Source: Candidatus Rickettsia kotlanii (lineage in GTDB: Bacteria; Pseudomonadota; Alphaproteobacteria; Rickettsiales; Rickettsiaceae). From it: DNA of 64,000 nucleotides. The translations under genes and the position numbers were made by a program. The stretch lies in NCBI GenBank assembly GCA_030295365.1, contig AP027062.1, forward strand, positions 20,001-84,000, read 5' to 3'. Below the pieces are notes generated by a model. The model was given only the letters and a program-made list of their open reading frames with translations. It did no database searches and was not told where the DNA came from. This document shows positions 30,943 through 41,914 of the stretch, one piece after another; the first letter of the stretch is position 1; each line of letters starts with the position of its first letter.

Positions 30943-31482
30943 ATGGTAGACGATAATATAGAAAATAATGAACAAACAATAAATGATATTGCTGAAGAGA
31001 TAGTTGAAACGGTAAATCCAGAAGAGATAACAGCGTTAAAAGCTGAGATTGAAGAGCTAAAAGATAAGCTAATAAGAACTACTGCCGAAATAGACAATAC
31101 AAGAAAGCGTTTAGAAAAAGCACGTGACGAAGCAAAAGATTATGCAATTGCTAAATTTGCTAAAGAACTACTAAATGTTAGTGATAATCTTTCAAGAGCA
31201 TTAGCACATAAACCGGCAAATTCTGATGTAGAAGTCACAAATATTATTGCAGGCGTTCAGATGACTAAAGATGAGCTAGACAAAATCTTTCATAAACACC
31301 ATATTGAAGAAATAAAACCAGAAATAGGATCAATGTTCGACTATAACTTACATAATGCAATTGCACAGGTAGAACATCCTGATTATGCACCGAATAGTAT
31401 TATTACTTTAATGCAATCAGGATATAAAATTAGAGATAGACTACTTCGTCCTGCTACCGTACAAGTAGTTAAAAAACCTTAA
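30943..31482 (+). CDS. grpE: GrpE nucleotide exchange factor of DnaK
   Basis: This 179-residue protein exchanges ADP for ATP on DnaK. An acidic N-terminal tail and a long coiled coil (about 30-85, including [24 protein letters not shown]) are followed by the beta-domain, ending with the family motif [16 protein letters not shown]. It is divergent from rph. No CIRCE element or clear heat-shock promoter is visible. The fold and length are normal. Confidence 0.95.
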   Translation: MVDDNIENNEQTINDIAEEIVETVNPEEITALKAEIEELKDKLIRTTAEIDNTRKRLEKARDEAKDYAIAKFAKELLNVSDNLSRALAHKPANSDVEVTNIIAGVQMTKDELDKIFHKHHIEEIKPEIGSMFDYNLHNAIAQVEHPDYAPNSIITLMQSGYKIRDRLLRPATVQVVKKP

Positions 31483-31487
31483 TACTC

Positions 31488-31594
31488 GATCAACTTCAAA
31501 AATTGGCGTCATCGTTTTACAAGAGCTTCAGTTCTCACGTATTAAGTACTGTGATCTTCGCCTTGTGAACGCCTAGCTCTTTTTAAAGTTGATC
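31488..31594. repeat. Palindromic repeat with GATCAACTT ends
   Basis: The left end GATCAACTTCAAA and right end TTTAAAGTTGATC are inverted. The middle contains CTCACGTATTAAGTACTGTGAT, reminiscent of RPE cores. It lies between grpE and the next permease gene and could shape the message. Confidence 0.6.
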
Positions 31595-31616
31595 TTCATA
31601 TAGAAAATGAGAAAAT

Positions 31617-32672
31617 ATGAATAGAACCGTTATATTTTGGCTAGTTTTTTTAGGGCTTTTTATAAGCGGTTTTATGCTAATTTCAGACGCAGTAAAGCCA
31701 TTTTTTATTGCATTTATAATATCTTACTTACTACAACCTGCTATAGGTTTTATCGAATCAAAATTTAAAATATCAAATAAATTTGCATCAAGCATAATTT
31801 ATCTGATATTTTTGAGCATATTTTTCTTAAGCTTAACTATTTTAGTGCCAATAATTTATGGACAAATTTTCACTTTTATAAATAATATTCCAAAATATAA
31901 CAATTATTTACAGGCAGAAATATTACCGCCTATAATGGTAAAAATTTATTCGATAGAACCTGATATTGCCGATAAAATTAAGAATTCTTTAAGCAATTTT
32001 ATAAATAGTATATTTACTATACTTGGCAGTATTGCTAATAATTTTTGGCGTTATACTATAATAACTATTAACATATTTGTTTTATTTTTACTTATACCTA
32101 TAATATTATTCTATTTCCTACGTGATTGGGCTAAAATTATTGCAAACATGAAATCATTATTACCTATAAAAACCCGACCGAAAATCCTTGAGATATTATC
32201 GGCAATTAATAATCTGTTATCTGCTTACATAAGAGGACAGCTAAATATTTGCTTATTATTATCTACTTATTATAGTATTGCATTTACCGTAATAGGTATT
32301 GATCTCGCTCTTTTACTTGGCATTTTAACAGGATTTTTAGTTATTATTCCTTTCCTTGGTACTTTTATATCGTTTCTTTTAACTCTAATTATCGGCTATT
32401 TAACTTTTGGTATAACTACCAAATTACTATATATAATGATAATTTATCTAGTTGGAAATATTTGCGAGTCTTATATTTTTACCCCTAAAATTATCGGTGA
32501 TAAAATAGGGTTGCATCCTCTTTGGATTATATTCTCAATTTTTGCCTGCGGCAGTTTATTAGGAATTATTGGAATATTTTTTGCTATACCGATTGCAGGA
32601 ATTACAAAAATTTTACTTTTGAATCTAATTAAATTTTATAAATCTAGCAAATTCTATCGAATAGACAGCTAA
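31617..32672 (+). CDS. AI-2E-family (PerM/YdiK-type) membrane transporter
   Basis: This 351-residue membrane protein has two N-terminal spans (about 4-45), a span near 62-82, a large loop, a span near 145-168 and a C-terminal cluster of four or five spans. Family landmarks are [13 protein letters not shown] (about 29-41), [10 protein letters not shown] (about 200-209), [17 protein letters not shown] and the ending [14 protein letters not shown]. Members export small molecules or act in sodium/proton exchange, so the substrate cannot be assigned. It is followed 16 nt later by an Hda-like gene, a pairing common in alphaproteobacteria. Confidence 0.85.
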   Translation: MNRTVIFWLVFLGLFISGFMLISDAVKPFFIAFIISYLLQPAIGFIESKFKISNKFASSIIYLIFLSIFFLSLTILVPIIYGQIFTFINNIPKYNNYLQAEILPPIMVKIYSIEPDIADKIKNSLSNFINSIFTILGSIANNFWRYTIITINIFVLFLLIPIILFYFLRDWAKIIANMKSLLPIKTRPKILEILSAINNLLSAYIRGQLNICLLLSTYYSIAFTVIGIDLALLLGILTGFLVIIPFLGTFISFLLTLIIGYLTFGITTKLLYIMIIYLVGNICESYIFTPKIIGDKIGLHPLWIIFSIFACGSLLGIIGIFFAIPIAGITKILLLNLIKFYKSSKFYRIDS

Positions 32673-32687
32673 ACAATTCTTATAACA

Positions 32688-33356
32688 GTGCAGCAATATA
32701 TATTTCGTTTTACTACTTCTAATCAATATCATCCTGATGAATTTATTGTTTCTAGTTCTAACGATCAAGCTTATAATATTATAAAAAATTGGCAGCATGG
32801 CTTTGGCGTTAACCCTTATAAATTTACTTTATTAATTCAAGGACCTTCTTCGTCAGGTAAAACTCATTTAACCAAAATATGGCAAAATTTAAGCAATGCC
32901 TATATTATTAAAGATATTTTTTTTAATGAAGAAATTTCAGAAAAATATAATGCTTTCATCATTGAAGATATTGAAAACTGGCAAGAACCAACATTACTTC
33001 ATATATTTAATATTATTAACGAAAAACAAAAATATCTTTTACTTACCACATCTGATAAAAGCAGAAATTTTACTTTACCCGATTTATCTTCACGTATTAA
33101 ATCAGTACTTAGTATTCTATTAAACTCACCTGACGATGAATTAATCAAAATTCTAATATTTAAGCATTTTGCTATTTCTTCGGTAACAATATCCGAGCAA
33201 ATAATAGATTTTCTTTTATTAAATTTGCCTAGGGAATATTCTAAAATTATAGAAATATTAGACAATATTAACTATTTTGCTTTAATTTCCAAAAGAAAAA
33301 TAACAACTTCATTAGTCAAAGAAGTTTTAAATAAGTATAATTATAAAACATTGTAA
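32688..33356 (+). CDS. DnaA/Hda-like AAA+ protein
   Basis: The 222-residue protein starts at GTG 32688 with MQQYIFRF, which resembles the Hda N-terminal clamp-binding region. A Walker A box, GPSSSGKT (52-59), is followed by AFIIEDIENW (Walker B position) and TTSDKSRNFTLPDLSSRIKS, similar to the sensor and arginine-finger region of DnaA and Hda. It lacks a DnaA C-terminal DNA-binding domain. Hda promotes ATP hydrolysis on DnaA after clamp loading and limits re-initiation. Orthology in Rickettsia is inferred from domain order and from position behind the AI-2E permease. Confidence 0.8.
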   Translation: MQQYIFRFTTSNQYHPDEFIVSSSNDQAYNIIKNWQHGFGVNPYKFTLLIQGPSSSGKTHLTKIWQNLSNAYIIKDIFFNEEISEKYNAFIIEDIENWQEPTLLHIFNIINEKQKYLLLTTSDKSRNFTLPDLSSRIKSVLSILLNSPDDELIKILIFKHFAISSVTISEQIIDFLLLNLPREYSKIIEILDNINYFALISKRKITTSLVKEVLNKYNYKTL

Positions 33357-33418
33357 CTTTTTCCTTGACTTAAAATCTTCTTAATACCACCTTTCTATAA
33401 ATTAACTGTTTAGAAAAA

Positions 33419-34395
33419 ATGGGGATACGAAAAAAACAAAAAAGTTTAAACAGAGAACAAAAACAGACTATAGGCATAGGCTTACTATCTATTCGGAAAT
33501 CCACAGTCATTATTACCACTATTTGTAATATCATTTTCTTGCATCGTTATGGCTAATCTTCCTACTTATACCCAAGTAGGTGTGCTAGTGCCTGGATAGT
33601 AACAATATGCCGTATAGTAGTGCAAGGTATGTCATCCATGGGAGCAAGAGTAGGAGCAAAATTATATTTAATGGAATCTGTTGGAGTTCTTAAACACTTT
33701 CCTGCCGTAGCATTTGTAGGGGTGTATGCTAGCTTAGTATTAACTGTGGCCCTTGGCGCAGCAACCTTAGTTACATTTTTGGGTAGATGCAGGAATTGCA
33801 TGAATAGGTAATGCTGCTAGGACTACTTTGCGAGAAACACCGGATTTTGTTGATGCTAAGCGTAGAATACAAGAAACGATAAAAGATAGTAATATAATTG
33901 ATGTAGCAAAGATAAAAAATAATCCTGTATGGCAGAAAAAGTTAATAAGAAGACTGCAATCTATTATTTTTTAACACAACTAGCACAACCAGTATGGTTT
34001 TATTTTGTTTATATTCATTGTAGTAATATACTTAAAGATTTGTTACACTATACCACTGGAGCAGTAACACATTAAAATTTCATTATTTCTATAGTAGAAT
34101 TTTTTGTAGCACTAGCACTTACGTGTTTATGCCATAAATTTCATCCACTAAAAATTTTAAAAACACAATTAGTGATATTTTTAACTTTTCTTCTATCTAG
34201 TCCATCAATATTAGAGAATATAACACAAGGTTAGCAAATTCTCTTAATTCCACTAATTGTAGTTACTTTCTCTCCAAGTGAATTCCCGACTAGTCCAATA
34301 TTTTATAAAAATTTTCCGGTTTTAAAACGATTTACCTATGCTAGCTTTATATATGCTTATTCAAGAGCGGCTATGTATGTAACTTGCACCTTTTA
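33419..34395 (+). pseudogene. ProP-like MFS transporter, deleted and frameshifted
   Basis: ATG at 33419 opens MGIRKKQKSLNREQKQTIGI, then a deletion removes the first spans. Later pieces follow in changing frames: MANLPTYTQVGV, WIVTICRIVVQGMSSMGARVGAKLYLMES, AAFGVYASLVLT-like spans, ARTTLRETPDFVDAKRRIQETIKDS, QPVWFYFVYIHCSNILKD, and KNFPVLKRFTYASFIYAYSRA. These match, in order, the Rickettsia proline/betaine-type MFS family, which has many paralogues. At least four lesions make it non-functional. Two antiparallel small frames at 33562-33811 are only parts or shadows of it. Confidence 0.85.
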
Positions 34396-34399
34396 TATA

Positions 34400-34633
34400 T
34401 TAGTTATATACTTTATCTTCTTTAGCTAATTCGGTTTTAATTCTTTCAAGCAGAGCAAAAACCTTACAATATTCTTCAAGCTTTTCGTTTATTTTTTGCA
34501 GATCATCTAAAGTACTACTAAAATCTTCTTGTATTAAATAGGTTGCTACAGTTTTATTCTGCTCTAATGTTTTAAGCATAATATCTTGTAACAATTTATT
34601 ATAGTGATTTTCTAACTTAAGCGTATTTGACAT
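34400..34633 (-). CDS. Hypothetical coiled-coil protein, 77 residues
   Basis: This Leu/Lys/Glu-rich helical protein (NHYNKLLQDIMLKTLEQNK, LQKINEKLEEYCKVF, LLERIKTELAKED) has a predicted coiled coil through most of its length and no membrane span. It starts MSNTLKLE at 34633 and ends as it meets the 3' end of the ProP-like remnant. No family is known to me. The intact frame favours a real gene but is not decisive. Confidence 0.45.
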   Translation of the reverse strand: MSNTLKLENHYNKLLQDIMLKTLEQNKTVATYLIQEDFSSTLDDLQKINEKLEEYCKVFALLERIKTELAKEDKVYN

Positions 34634-34855
34634 AATGATTAATAAATTACGTTGTATCTTAATTAATATATGAATTTTTTAATAATACAATCACTTTTAG
34701 TTAATTTATGTTATTATTTATTTCTCTTTGCTCTATTAACACTAATTCATGATAAAGATTTACCTTAAATTTGCATTTTAAGTAATTTATATTAACAAAT
34801 TTTAATATAATGCCATCCTAAAATAGATTAAAGGCATACAAATAGAGCGAATAAA

Positions 34856-35445
34856 ATGGCAAGACCTATAGAAGAAGAAAATAAATATGCACAATCACTA
34901 GAAAAAGATTTAGATATTGTAAAGGCATTATCCAATAATATAGACACAGTACCTAAAAAGCAGCCTCCAATATTTAGAAGTATGGATGATATAGAAGTTA
35001 TACAAAGGCATAACTTGGAGCATATAATTTCTCAAGAAACAGTAAAAAGTACAGATGATTTATATATATAGAGCAAGAACGGATACAACAATTAATGAGT
35101 AGAGGCACAAACGCCTTAACAAACCATGAACAACACTCCAATACTATTTATAAAAGTGAGTATAAAGTACAAAAAATAACTCAAGAACATCCAGTATTAT
35201 AAATAGTATTAAGACCTCAAAACATGGGATAATATAAAGAAAATAAGCAACGTAACAGGAAAGATTCTTTTTAATAAAACCACAGCTAGCGTACTCGGAT
35301 TAATAGCAAGTAGTATTATGTTGGCAACTATAGCACCTCTGCAACAGTTCCATTTATGTTTGTATCAGTTGCTGCAATGGCAACATCTATAGTAGGTAAA
35401 GCCATAATAGATGTAGTACATACTCACATTGTAGTAATATATTAA
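34856..35445 (+). pseudogene. Unrecognised gene with C-terminal membrane segments, frameshifted
   Basis: ATG at 34856 gives 71 codons (MARPIEEENKYAQSLEKDLD). A shifted frame then continues ERIQQLMSRGTNALTNHEQH to a stop near 35200. Later frames give GKILFNKTTASVLGLIASSIMLATIAPL and VPFMFVSVAAMATSIVGKAIID, two hydrophobic spans. The order suggests a protein with a soluble start and a membrane-anchored end, now broken in at least three places. The 71-residue part alone may still be expressed. No family recognised. Confidence 0.45.
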
Positions 35446-36081
35446 AAAATACCTTTGGTTACACCAGTGAACAGATCATACATAATAATTTTTTTAGCTT
35501 TTTCAAGTGATTTCGCTCCTAAAGTCTGTATATTATGAATTCTATCAAAAAGTTATTATAAGTGCCGTATTATATCTTTTCTGTTTAATTAATAGATTGA
35601 AGCTTTCTTCAGTAGTGATTTTCCCGTAAGGTTTAATTCTAGTTAGGTCTTCTACATATTTCGCTACCTCTGCTCCAAAAATGCCATTAATCATTTCTTC
35701 AGTTAATTCTATATCCTCAATAATATCATGAAGTAACACAGCTTGTAGCATTATGGTCGTAAAAAGCTTAGGAACTGCTTCAGCTACAAACTCCGCAAGC
35801 ATAGTCATCACCTCAATCGGATGGGAGTAATAAGGATCACCTGATTGACGTATTTGAGAACCGTGATATTTGCGAGCGTAGTAAATGCCTTTTTTAACCT
35901 CCTCTATATCAATAGGATTTTTTACTTTAGTGTTTAAATTTTCGAGTTTATCAAGTAATTTTTTAGCGTAAACGTATACTTCACACTTTTTTTCCCAGAG
36001 CCTATATCTTCCATAAAAGTTATTTTTTATTAATAATAGTTGATTACAATTAAAGCAAAAGTTTAAAAATTGTAATAACAA
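35442..36081 (-). pseudogene. SpoT HD (ppGpp hydrolase) domain, frameshifted near the end
   Basis: A 178-codon frame contains GIYYARKYHGSQIRQSGDPYYSHPIEV, the VLLHDIIEDIE metal-binding HD motif and DLTRIKPYGKITTEESFNLL, then ends NTALIITF at a frameshift. The alternative frame carries on as expected for SpoT: LFDRIHNIQTLGAKSLEKAKKI, to a stop at 35442. The HD residues are present but the final helix is lost. The true start is uncertain; residues before about 32 are not family-like. This is the third SpoT piece in the window. Confidence 0.75.
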
Positions 36082-36592
36082 ATAATTTTTTAACTTTAAA
36101 TAAATTAATAGCTTTTGGTTACATTGTATTTAAACAACTATCATTTTACTTTATTAGCTGTTTTAACTTCCACTTCTTCATGCAATTTATACTTTGCTAT
36201 TTTTTTGAAAATCTAGTAAAAATAACGGCAAAAGTAATAAATAATGCGGAAAAGAATTACAGTAGAATTCAGAAAGGTGCTGACAAGATAAATTTAAAGG
36301 CGAGCGAGCTAGGCGTATATTAATATGTGAGCAAAGGCAATAGTACAAAATTCGCTTGTATCAAGCTTTATGAATTATGCTATATATGAAAGATTCTAAA
36401 AAATCGTATGAATCAGGAAATTTATTCAGTGTTATACCATGGCTTGTTGACCACGCTATAGCATTATTACGCGGATCGATTCCGCCTATGTCATCCTAGC
36501 TTACTTGACCGCAGGTTCCAAAAACAATAGCCAAGTAATGTAGTAATATTAATACGTAACTATGGCTAAAGCGAGATAAAAAAGATATAAAC

Positions 36593-36670
36593 TGTCATAC
36601 CAAGACTTGTTCCTGGTATCCAGGCAACCTCAAAAAGTTTTGGATACCGTGATCAAGCCATGGGATGACA
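36593..36670. repeat. CCGTGG-type palindromic repeat
   Basis: TGTCATACCAAGACTTGTTCCTGG forms the left end and TGGATACCGTGATCAAGCCATGGGATGACA the right. It is more diverged than the copies at 11001 and 17865. Confidence 0.6.
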
Positions 36671-36779
36671 AATTAATAGCATACCATTTTTATTTAACCC
36701 TAACTATATCAATCTCTAAATGGACAATCTCTTCTCATTTTCTTCTTGTCAACAAATTAACATAAACTTTATTAGACTT

Positions 36780-36918
36780 CTTCAGAAATAAGGATTTAGA
36801 GAGGAATTTGAAAGAGACACTGCACTTTGAACCGGAGCGTACATACTAGTATGTGAGGATGAGTGGTAAGGATCGACATACAAATTACCTCTAGAAGTAG
36901 AATTTCTGAAGAGGTCTA
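36780..36918 (+). repeat. Intergenic RPE-1, decayed
   Basis: It carries TAGAGAGGAATTTGAAAGAG, CCGGAGCGTACATACTAGTATGTGAGGATGAG and TACAAATTACCTCTAGAAGTAGAATTT, matching the ubiG copy along its whole length. It has point changes and is not inside a gene. Confidence 0.8.
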
Positions 36919-37176
36919 TTGTATGACATTGAACATGTTTCCTGATTTACACAATAAAAAACTATAACTATAGAAGAACCTGGGAATTTAAAAAATTACT
37001 TTGTAATTTTCTAGCAATGGCATTAAATTATTAACTAATATATACTTAGTTAGCATTTCACAAAGATACTGTTTTTCTTAATAGGTTTAACTATTGTAAC
37101 ATTTAAAACTGCAAAGCTTGAGTTTAAGCTCCACTCATTGTTTGATATTTTCGTTGAAATACTAAAAACTTTTGAT

Positions 37177-37252
37177 TGGTGGGCGATGACGGACTCGAAC
37201 CGCCGACACTCTCGGTGTAAACGAGATACTCTACCAGCTGAGCTAATCGCCC
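37177..37252 (-). tRNA. tRNA-Val (anticodon TAC)
   Basis: The 76-nt cloverleaf begins GGGCGATTAGCTCAGCTGG, has the anticodon loop TTTACAC (TAC) and T-loop GGTTCGAGTCC, and an encoded CCA end. The acceptor GGGCGAT pairs with ATCGCCC. It lies downstream of rpsT on the same strand. Confidence 0.96.
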
Positions 37253-37358
37253 ATATTTTTTATTAATTAGTAAAATAACATCATTTATAATTAATAAGAA
37301 GTACATAAATAATTTAGCAAAATTTTATTAGTTTTTGCTTTTAGATTACTATAAAGTA

Positions 37359-37631
37359 TCATTTACTTTCGTTTAAACTTTTTATTTGCCTTGATAATCT
37401 GCTGATTTTTCTTGAGGCGGTATTTAATTTAATTATATTTTTTTTCACACCTTGCATTATCTTAGACTGAGCAATAGATAAAGCTATATTAGCATTTTCT
37501 TTATTACCAAGACTGATTTCATGTACAACTTTCTTTATAAAAGTTTTTATTGCACTAGATCGTTTTTTATTGATTAGAGTTCTTTTTACTGTTTGTCTAG
37601 CAGCTTTTTTTGCTGAAGAATGATTAGCCAT
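37359..37631 (-). CDS. rpsT: 30S ribosomal protein S20
   Basis: This 90-residue Lys-rich helical protein binds the 16S rRNA body. [26 protein letters not shown] is the S20 start; repeated basic helices follow. I use ATG 37631; a GTG directly before it is also in frame, but the family begins MANH. It sits 18 nt after rplQ, so it is appended to the alpha operon here, although in many bacteria rpsT stands alone. tRNA-Val follows. Confidence 0.95.
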   Translation of the reverse strand: MANHSSAKKAARQTVKRTLINKKRSSAIKTFIKKVVHEISLGNKENANIALSIAQSKIMQGVKKNIIKLNTASRKISRLSRQIKSLNESK

Positions 37632-37649
37632 CACCGAGTCCCTTATATT

Positions 37650-38060
37650 TTAATTTTTAATTTCTTCATTAGCATCTTGCTGTATATTTCCTTTAGCATT
37701 AATATCTCTATCTACAAATTCAATATATGCTATCGGTGCTAAATCACCATAACGGAATCCGGCTTTTATTATTCTAGTATAACCGCCAGGTCTATCTTTA
37801 TATCTGGTACCTAAAATATTTATAAGCTTTTCTACTGCTGTTTTATCTTTTATTTTTGATAAAACGCTTCTTCTTACCGTTAAATCAGCTTTTTTAGCTT
37901 TAGTAATTAGAGTTTCAATATAAGGTCTTAATTCCTTAGCTTTTGGTAAAGTAGTTTTAATTTGCTCATGGGTTACAAGCGCTACAGCCATATTAGCGAG
38001 CATTGCTTGCCGATGACTACTTGTTACATTTAACTTTCTGCCTTTAATTTTATGTCGCAT
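37650..38060 (-). CDS. rplQ: 50S ribosomal protein L17
   Basis: This 136-residue L17 begins [21 protein letters not shown], with [19 protein letters not shown] and a [25 protein letters not shown] end, the whole family pattern. It has about 15 extra acidic/amide residues at the C-terminus. It binds 23S rRNA at the base of the subunit. It comes directly after rpoA (10-nt gap), the normal alpha-operon order. Confidence 0.97.
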   Translation of the reverse strand: MRHKIKGRKLNVTSSHRQAMLANMAVALVTHEQIKTTLPKAKELRPYIETLITKAKKADLTVRRSVLSKIKDKTAVEKLINILGTRYKDRPGGYTRIIKAGFRYGDLAPIAYIEFVDRDINAKGNIQQDANEEIKN

Positions 38061-38070
38061 TTTTTAGTCC

Positions 38071-39093
38071 TTAATTATAAGAATCTTCATAACGTTTAGA
38101 TAATTCCTGAATATTTTCCGGTGGCCAATCCGGTATATCCATACCGAATCTTAAATTAAACTTTGCCAATATTTCTTTAATCTCATTTAAAGATTTTCTA
38201 CCAAAATTTGGAGTTCTCAGCATATCGGATTCCGTTCTTTTTACTAGATCCCCTATATATATTATATTATCATTTTTCAAACAATTTGCCGATCTAACCG
38301 ATAATTCCAATTCATCAACCCTCTTAAGTAAATAAGGTGAAAATGGTAAAGCATCAGTTTTAACTTGCTTATCTTCTTCCTGTTCTTCAAAAGAAATAAA
38401 TAATTGTAATTGCTCCTGTAAAATACGTGCAGCTAAACCTACAGCCATTTCAGGCAATAAATCACCGTTAGTTTCTACCAACATAATTAATTTATCATAA
38501 TCAGTAACCTGACCTACCCTAGTATTTTCTACCTTATAAGTAACACTCTTTACCGGATTAAATAAAGCATCTATAGCTATTTCACCAATAGGTAAATTAT
38601 CCTCATAACTATTTGTGCTAAGTACATATCCTTTACCAACCTTGCAAGTTAATTCCATTTCAAGCTGCTTGTCCTTAGCTAGATCACAAATTACATGATC
38701 CGGATTCAGTATTTCTACATCATGACCTGTTTCAATCATACCGGCCGTTACAACACAAGGTCCTGTTGCTTTTAATTTCATGATACGTTTTTCCGCAACA
38801 TACATTTTTACTTCAATACCTTTAATGTTTAAAATCATTTCCGATACATCTTCTTTTACACCGGGTATAGAAGAAAATTCATGTTCTATAGCAGGAATCT
38901 TTATAGAAGTGATAGCTGCTCCTTGTAAAGAAGAAAGTAATACTCTTCTCATAGCATTACCGAGTGTTAAACCAAAGCCTCTTTCTAAAGGTTCAACTAC
39001 AATTTTAGCTTTATTATTGGTTTCTGGAAAATTTTCATAAGCGACTTTATTCGGCTTTATTAAAGTATTCCAATTTTTACTTAACAATAACAT
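38071..39093 (-). CDS. rpoA: RNA polymerase alpha subunit
   Basis: This 340-residue protein dimerises to nucleate RNA polymerase assembly. The N-terminal domain has [29 protein letters not shown] (about 32-60) and GQVTDYDKL. The C-terminal domain (about 255-325) has [27 protein letters not shown] and [13 protein letters not shown], the promoter-UP-element and activator surface. Length and both domains are complete. It lies between rpsK and rplQ, so it is expressed with ribosomal proteins. Confidence 0.98.
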   Translation of the reverse strand: MLLLSKNWNTLIKPNKVAYENFPETNNKAKIVVEPLERGFGLTLGNAMRRVLLSSLQGAAITSIKIPAIEHEFSSIPGVKEDVSEMILNIKGIEVKMYVAEKRIMKLKATGPCVVTAGMIETGHDVEILNPDHVICDLAKDKQLEMELTCKVGKGYVLSTNSYEDNLPIGEIAIDALFNPVKSVTYKVENTRVGQVTDYDKLIMLVETNGDLLPEMAVGLAARILQEQLQLFISFEEQEEDKQVKTDALPFSPYLLKRVDELELSVRSANCLKNDNIIYIGDLVKRTESDMLRTPNFGRKSLNEIKEILAKFNLRFGMDIPDWPPENIQELSKRYEDSYN

Positions 39094-39111
39094 TTAATAC
39101 CTATGATTCTC

Positions 39112-39495
39112 TTATACTCTTCTTCTTTTTGGCGGTCTTACTCCATTATGAGCAATTGATGATACATCTAAAATTGATGTAACCACAAAATTTTGTCCGA
39201 ATAAAGCTCTCATTGCTGATTCACGCTGAGCCCCCGGTCCTCCAATCCTAATAGAAATAGTTTTTAGACCATATTCCTTTGCTTTTTCCGATGCTCTATC
39301 AATTGTTACTTGAGCTGCATAAGGTGTTGCTTTTCTTGCCCCTTTAAACCCATTACCTCCTGCCGATGCAGAAGAAATAGTATTACCTTGGACATCAGTA
39401 AATGTTACTATAGTATTATTAAATGATGCTCGGATATGCACAACACCAAGAGTGATAGTTTTTTTCTTTTTCTTAACTTTAACCGTCTGATTCAT
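39112..39495 (-). CDS. rpsK: 30S ribosomal protein S11
   Basis: This 127-residue platform protein contacts the mRNA exit region. [22 protein letters not shown] start, [21 protein letters not shown] and the C-terminal [10 protein letters not shown] are all conserved. It follows rpsM by 24 nt and precedes rpoA by 18 nt, the standard alpha operon order. No anomalies seen. Confidence 0.97.
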   Translation of the reverse strand: MNQTVKVKKKKKTITLGVVHIRASFNNTIVTFTDVQGNTISSASAGGNGFKGARKATPYAAQVTIDRASEKAKEYGLKTISIRIGGPGAQRESAMRALFGQNFVVTSILDVSSIAHNGVRPPKRRRV

Positions 39496-39519
39496 TATTT
39501 ATACTCTATACTTAAACTA

Positions 39520-39897
39520 TTATTTTACAGCTTTTTTCTTTCCGGCTATCGCAATAGCTTTACCTTTTCTAGTTCGAGCATTAGAATGCGTGTTCTGTCC
39601 TCTCACCGGCAACTTACGTATATGTCTAAGTCCTTGATAACATCTTATATCTCTCTTTTTCTTAATATTAAGCGTAACTTCTCGTCTTAAATCACCCTCA
39701 ACTTTATACTCACTTTCAATAATATTACGTAAGCTTACTAACTCTTGATCTGTCAATTCTTTTACTTTTTTATCTTTCGATATTTTTGCTTTATTACAGA
39801 TCTCTGCTGCAATAGTAGGCCCAAGACCGTAAATGTAAGTTAAACTTACAACTAAACGTTTATTATCAGGAATATTAACACTTGCAATTCTCGCCAC
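39520..39897 (-). CDS. rpsM: 30S ribosomal protein S13
   Basis: This 125-residue head protein contacts P-site tRNA and 50S bridges. [54 protein letters not shown] (about 85-111) and a Lys-rich tail are canonical. The first gene of the alpha group, it lies 58 nt after adk. An rpmJ (L36) gene, often found between secY and rpsM in other bacteria, is absent here. Confidence 0.97.
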   Translation of the reverse strand: MARIASVNIPDNKRLVVSLTYIYGLGPTIAAEICNKAKISKDKKVKELTDQELVSLRNIIESEYKVEGDLRREVTLNIKKKRDIRCYQGLRHIRKLPVRGQNTHSNARTRKGKAIAIAGKKKAVK

Positions 39898-39955
39898 AAA
39901 TAATCTCCAAAATTTTACTAGTAACTAAAAAATAATATAAAAATCTTTGATAAAG

Positions 39956-40594
39956 TCAATTTATTTTTAGTATTTTCTGTATATCAATTTCTATTTCTTG
40001 TTCATTTTTACTTCCATTAACTATATAAAAATTACCACTATTTTTATAATAACCTATTAACGGATATGTTTCTGTTTTATATACTTCAATTCTTTTTTTT
40101 ATTACTTCTTCATTATCGTCTTTTCTATAATCAAATGTACTTGAACCGCAAATATCACATACATTATCAGTTTTAGGCTGCAAGAAGTAACTATTATATA
40201 TTTTACCGCAATTTTTACAATTATATCTTCCTAAAATTCTTTTAATTAATAATTCATCTGAAACATCAAAATATATTATTTTAATTTTTTCTTTAATAAA
40301 TGATTCAAAAAATTTCGCTTGCTCTAAATTACGCGGATATCCATCTAATATGTAACCGTTTTTATATTCAGAGGATAATAAAAAATTTTTGATTACTTGA
40401 TTAACTATTCCATTAGGGATAAGCTCCCCTTGCTTAACATAATTATTAATTAACTCTGCTTTACTAGTTGATGTTTTAATAATTGTTCTAAATATATCAC
40501 CGATTGCTATATGTGATAAATCAATTTTTTTAGCTATCTTTTTTCCTTGTGTTCCCTTTCCCGCTCCTGGAGGACCTAAAAAAATTACTATCAC
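39956..40594 (-). CDS. adk: Adenylate kinase (long form with zinc-finger LID)
   Basis: It converts ATP + AMP to 2 ADP. The P-loop [10 protein letters not shown] (about 7-16) and the DGYPRN motif near 83-88 are intact. The LID carries four cysteines as C-x2-C and C-x2-C (about 129-152), a zinc-binding type rare in enteric enzymes but found in many alphaproteobacteria. The length of 212 residues is normal. It sits between secY and rpsM, its usual place in this group. Rickettsiae can also import host ATP, so this enzyme balances the adenylate pools. Confidence 0.96.
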   Translation of the reverse strand: MIVIFLGPPGAGKGTQGKKIAKKIDLSHIAIGDIFRTIIKTSTSKAELINNYVKQGELIPNGIVNQVIKNFLLSSEYKNGYILDGYPRNLEQAKFFESFIKEKIKIIYFDVSDELLIKRILGRYNCKNCGKIYNSYFLQPKTDNVCDICGSSTFDYRKDDNEEVIKKRIEVYKTETYPLIGYYKNSGNFYIVNGSKNEQEIEIDIQKILKIN

Positions 40595-40609
40595 TACTTA
40601 AGCTCATCT

Positions 40610-41911
40610 TTAATTTTTTAATTTTACTTTCTTCATTAAACCTTCATACTTACTACTAAATAAGTAAGTTTGAATCTGAGTCATAGTATCAAGTACCACA
40701 TTCACTACAATTAAAAAACTCGTACCTCCTAAAGAAAGAGAGATTACATATTTATTCATTAATAGCTCCGGAATTACACATATTACACTTAAATATATCC
40801 CACCTATAACCGTAAGCCTTGTAAGTATATAATCAAAATAATCAGACGTACTTTTTCCTGGTCTTTTACCTGGAATATAAGCACCGTATTTTCTTAAATT
40901 ATTAGCAGTTTCTTCAGAATTAAATACTATTGCAGTATAAAAAAAACTAAAAAACATAATTAATGCTACATATAATAAAATATACACAGGTTTTCCATGC
41001 CCTAAGTAATAAGTAAGCATGCCCATAGTTTCTGAATTACTATTAGAAAAATTAGCAAGCGTAGCAGGAAATAGTAAAATTGAACTAGCAAATATTGGAG
41101 GTATTACACCAGAAGTATTTAACTTGAGCGGCATATGGGTTGCTTCGCCTCCATAAATTTTATTTCCTACTTGTCTTTTAGGATACTGCACCAATAACCT
41201 TCTTTGGGCTTTTTCAAAAAAAATAATTATAGCTATTAACACAAATACCCCAATACAAACAGCTATCGCTATTAAAGGCGATAATACTCCTTTTCTTGAT
41301 AATTCAAACATACTAATAATAGCACTAGGTACTCCCGAAATTATACCTATAAATATAATTAAAGACGTACCATTACCTATTCCACGTTGTGTAATTTGTT
41401 CTCCTAACCACATTAATAGCATCGTGCCTACAACTAAAGTAATTACAGTTGTAACTCTAAAGAAAAAACCTGCTAAAATTACTACAGGACCGGTATTTGT
41501 TACAATCGACTCTAAACTTATAGCAACTCCATAAGCCTGAAAAGCAGCAAGCAGAACTGTTAAATATCTCGATAGCTGATTTACTTTTCTTTTGCCGACT
41601 TCCCCTTCTTTTTTTAAATTTTCCAAAGGTTTATATGCAACCGACATTAATTGGATAATAATTGAGGCGGTAATATATGGCATAATTGCTAAAGCAAAAA
41701 TGGACATTCTACCTAGTGACCCTCCGGATAGCATATTAAACATTCCGAGTATTCCAGATTGATTCTTTGCAGCCACACTACTTAAAGCAATGGAATCTAT
41801 ACCAGGTATAGGTACAAAAGCCCCAAATCTACATACTATAAGAATGAGAATAGTAAAAACAATGCGACTAACTAAATCATTACCAGATTTTTTAGAAAAA
41901 TTCTGCCCCAT
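40610..41911 (-). CDS. secY: Preprotein translocase subunit SecY
   Basis: This 433-residue, ten-span channel of the Sec machinery sits in the inner membrane. VPIPGIDS follows span 1; [18 protein letters not shown] is the plug/span 2 signature (about 70-87). [12 protein letters not shown] lies near 182 and [19 protein letters not shown] near span 9-10. It works with SecE, SecG and SecA to export proteins, including surface antigens. It lies 4 nt from rplO and 16 nt from adk within the spc cluster. Confidence 0.97.
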   Translation of the reverse strand: MGQNFSKKSGNDLVSRIVFTILILIVCRFGAFVPIPGIDSIALSSVAAKNQSGILGMFNMLSGGSLGRMSIFALAIMPYITASIIIQLMSVAYKPLENLKKEGEVGKRKVNQLSRYLTVLLAAFQAYGVAISLESIVTNTGPVVILAGFFFRVTTVITLVVGTMLLMWLGEQITQRGIGNGTSLIIFIGIISGVPSAIISMFELSRKGVLSPLIAIAVCIGVFVLIAIIIFFEKAQRRLLVQYPKRQVGNKIYGGEATHMPLKLNTSGVIPPIFASSILLFPATLANFSNSNSETMGMLTYYLGHGKPVYILLYVALIMFFSFFYTAIVFNSEETANNLRKYGAYIPGKRPGKSTSDYFDYILTRLTVIGGIYLSVICVIPELLMNKYVISLSLGGTSFLIVVNVVLDTMTQIQTYLFSSKYEGLMKKVKLKN

Positions 41912-41914
41912 ATA

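Larger units (their letters stand above)
36082..37176. other. Gene-free region rich in decayed repeats
   Basis: About 1.1 kb without a supportable gene. It holds degenerate CCGTGG-type pieces near 36435-36515, a cleaner copy at 36593-36670, an RPE-1 at 36780-36918 and AT-rich filler. GAGGTCTATTGTATGACATTGAAC near 36912 resembles a repeat end also seen at 62186. Confidence 0.5.

Noticed and set aside
33562-33811. Two opposite small frames of 63 and 79 codons
   Set aside because: The plus frame is one piece of the ProP-like pseudogene and the minus frame is its shadow.
37124-37306. 60-codon frame on the minus strand (RLAQLVEYLVYTESV pattern)
   Set aside because: It is simply tRNA-Val read as protein.
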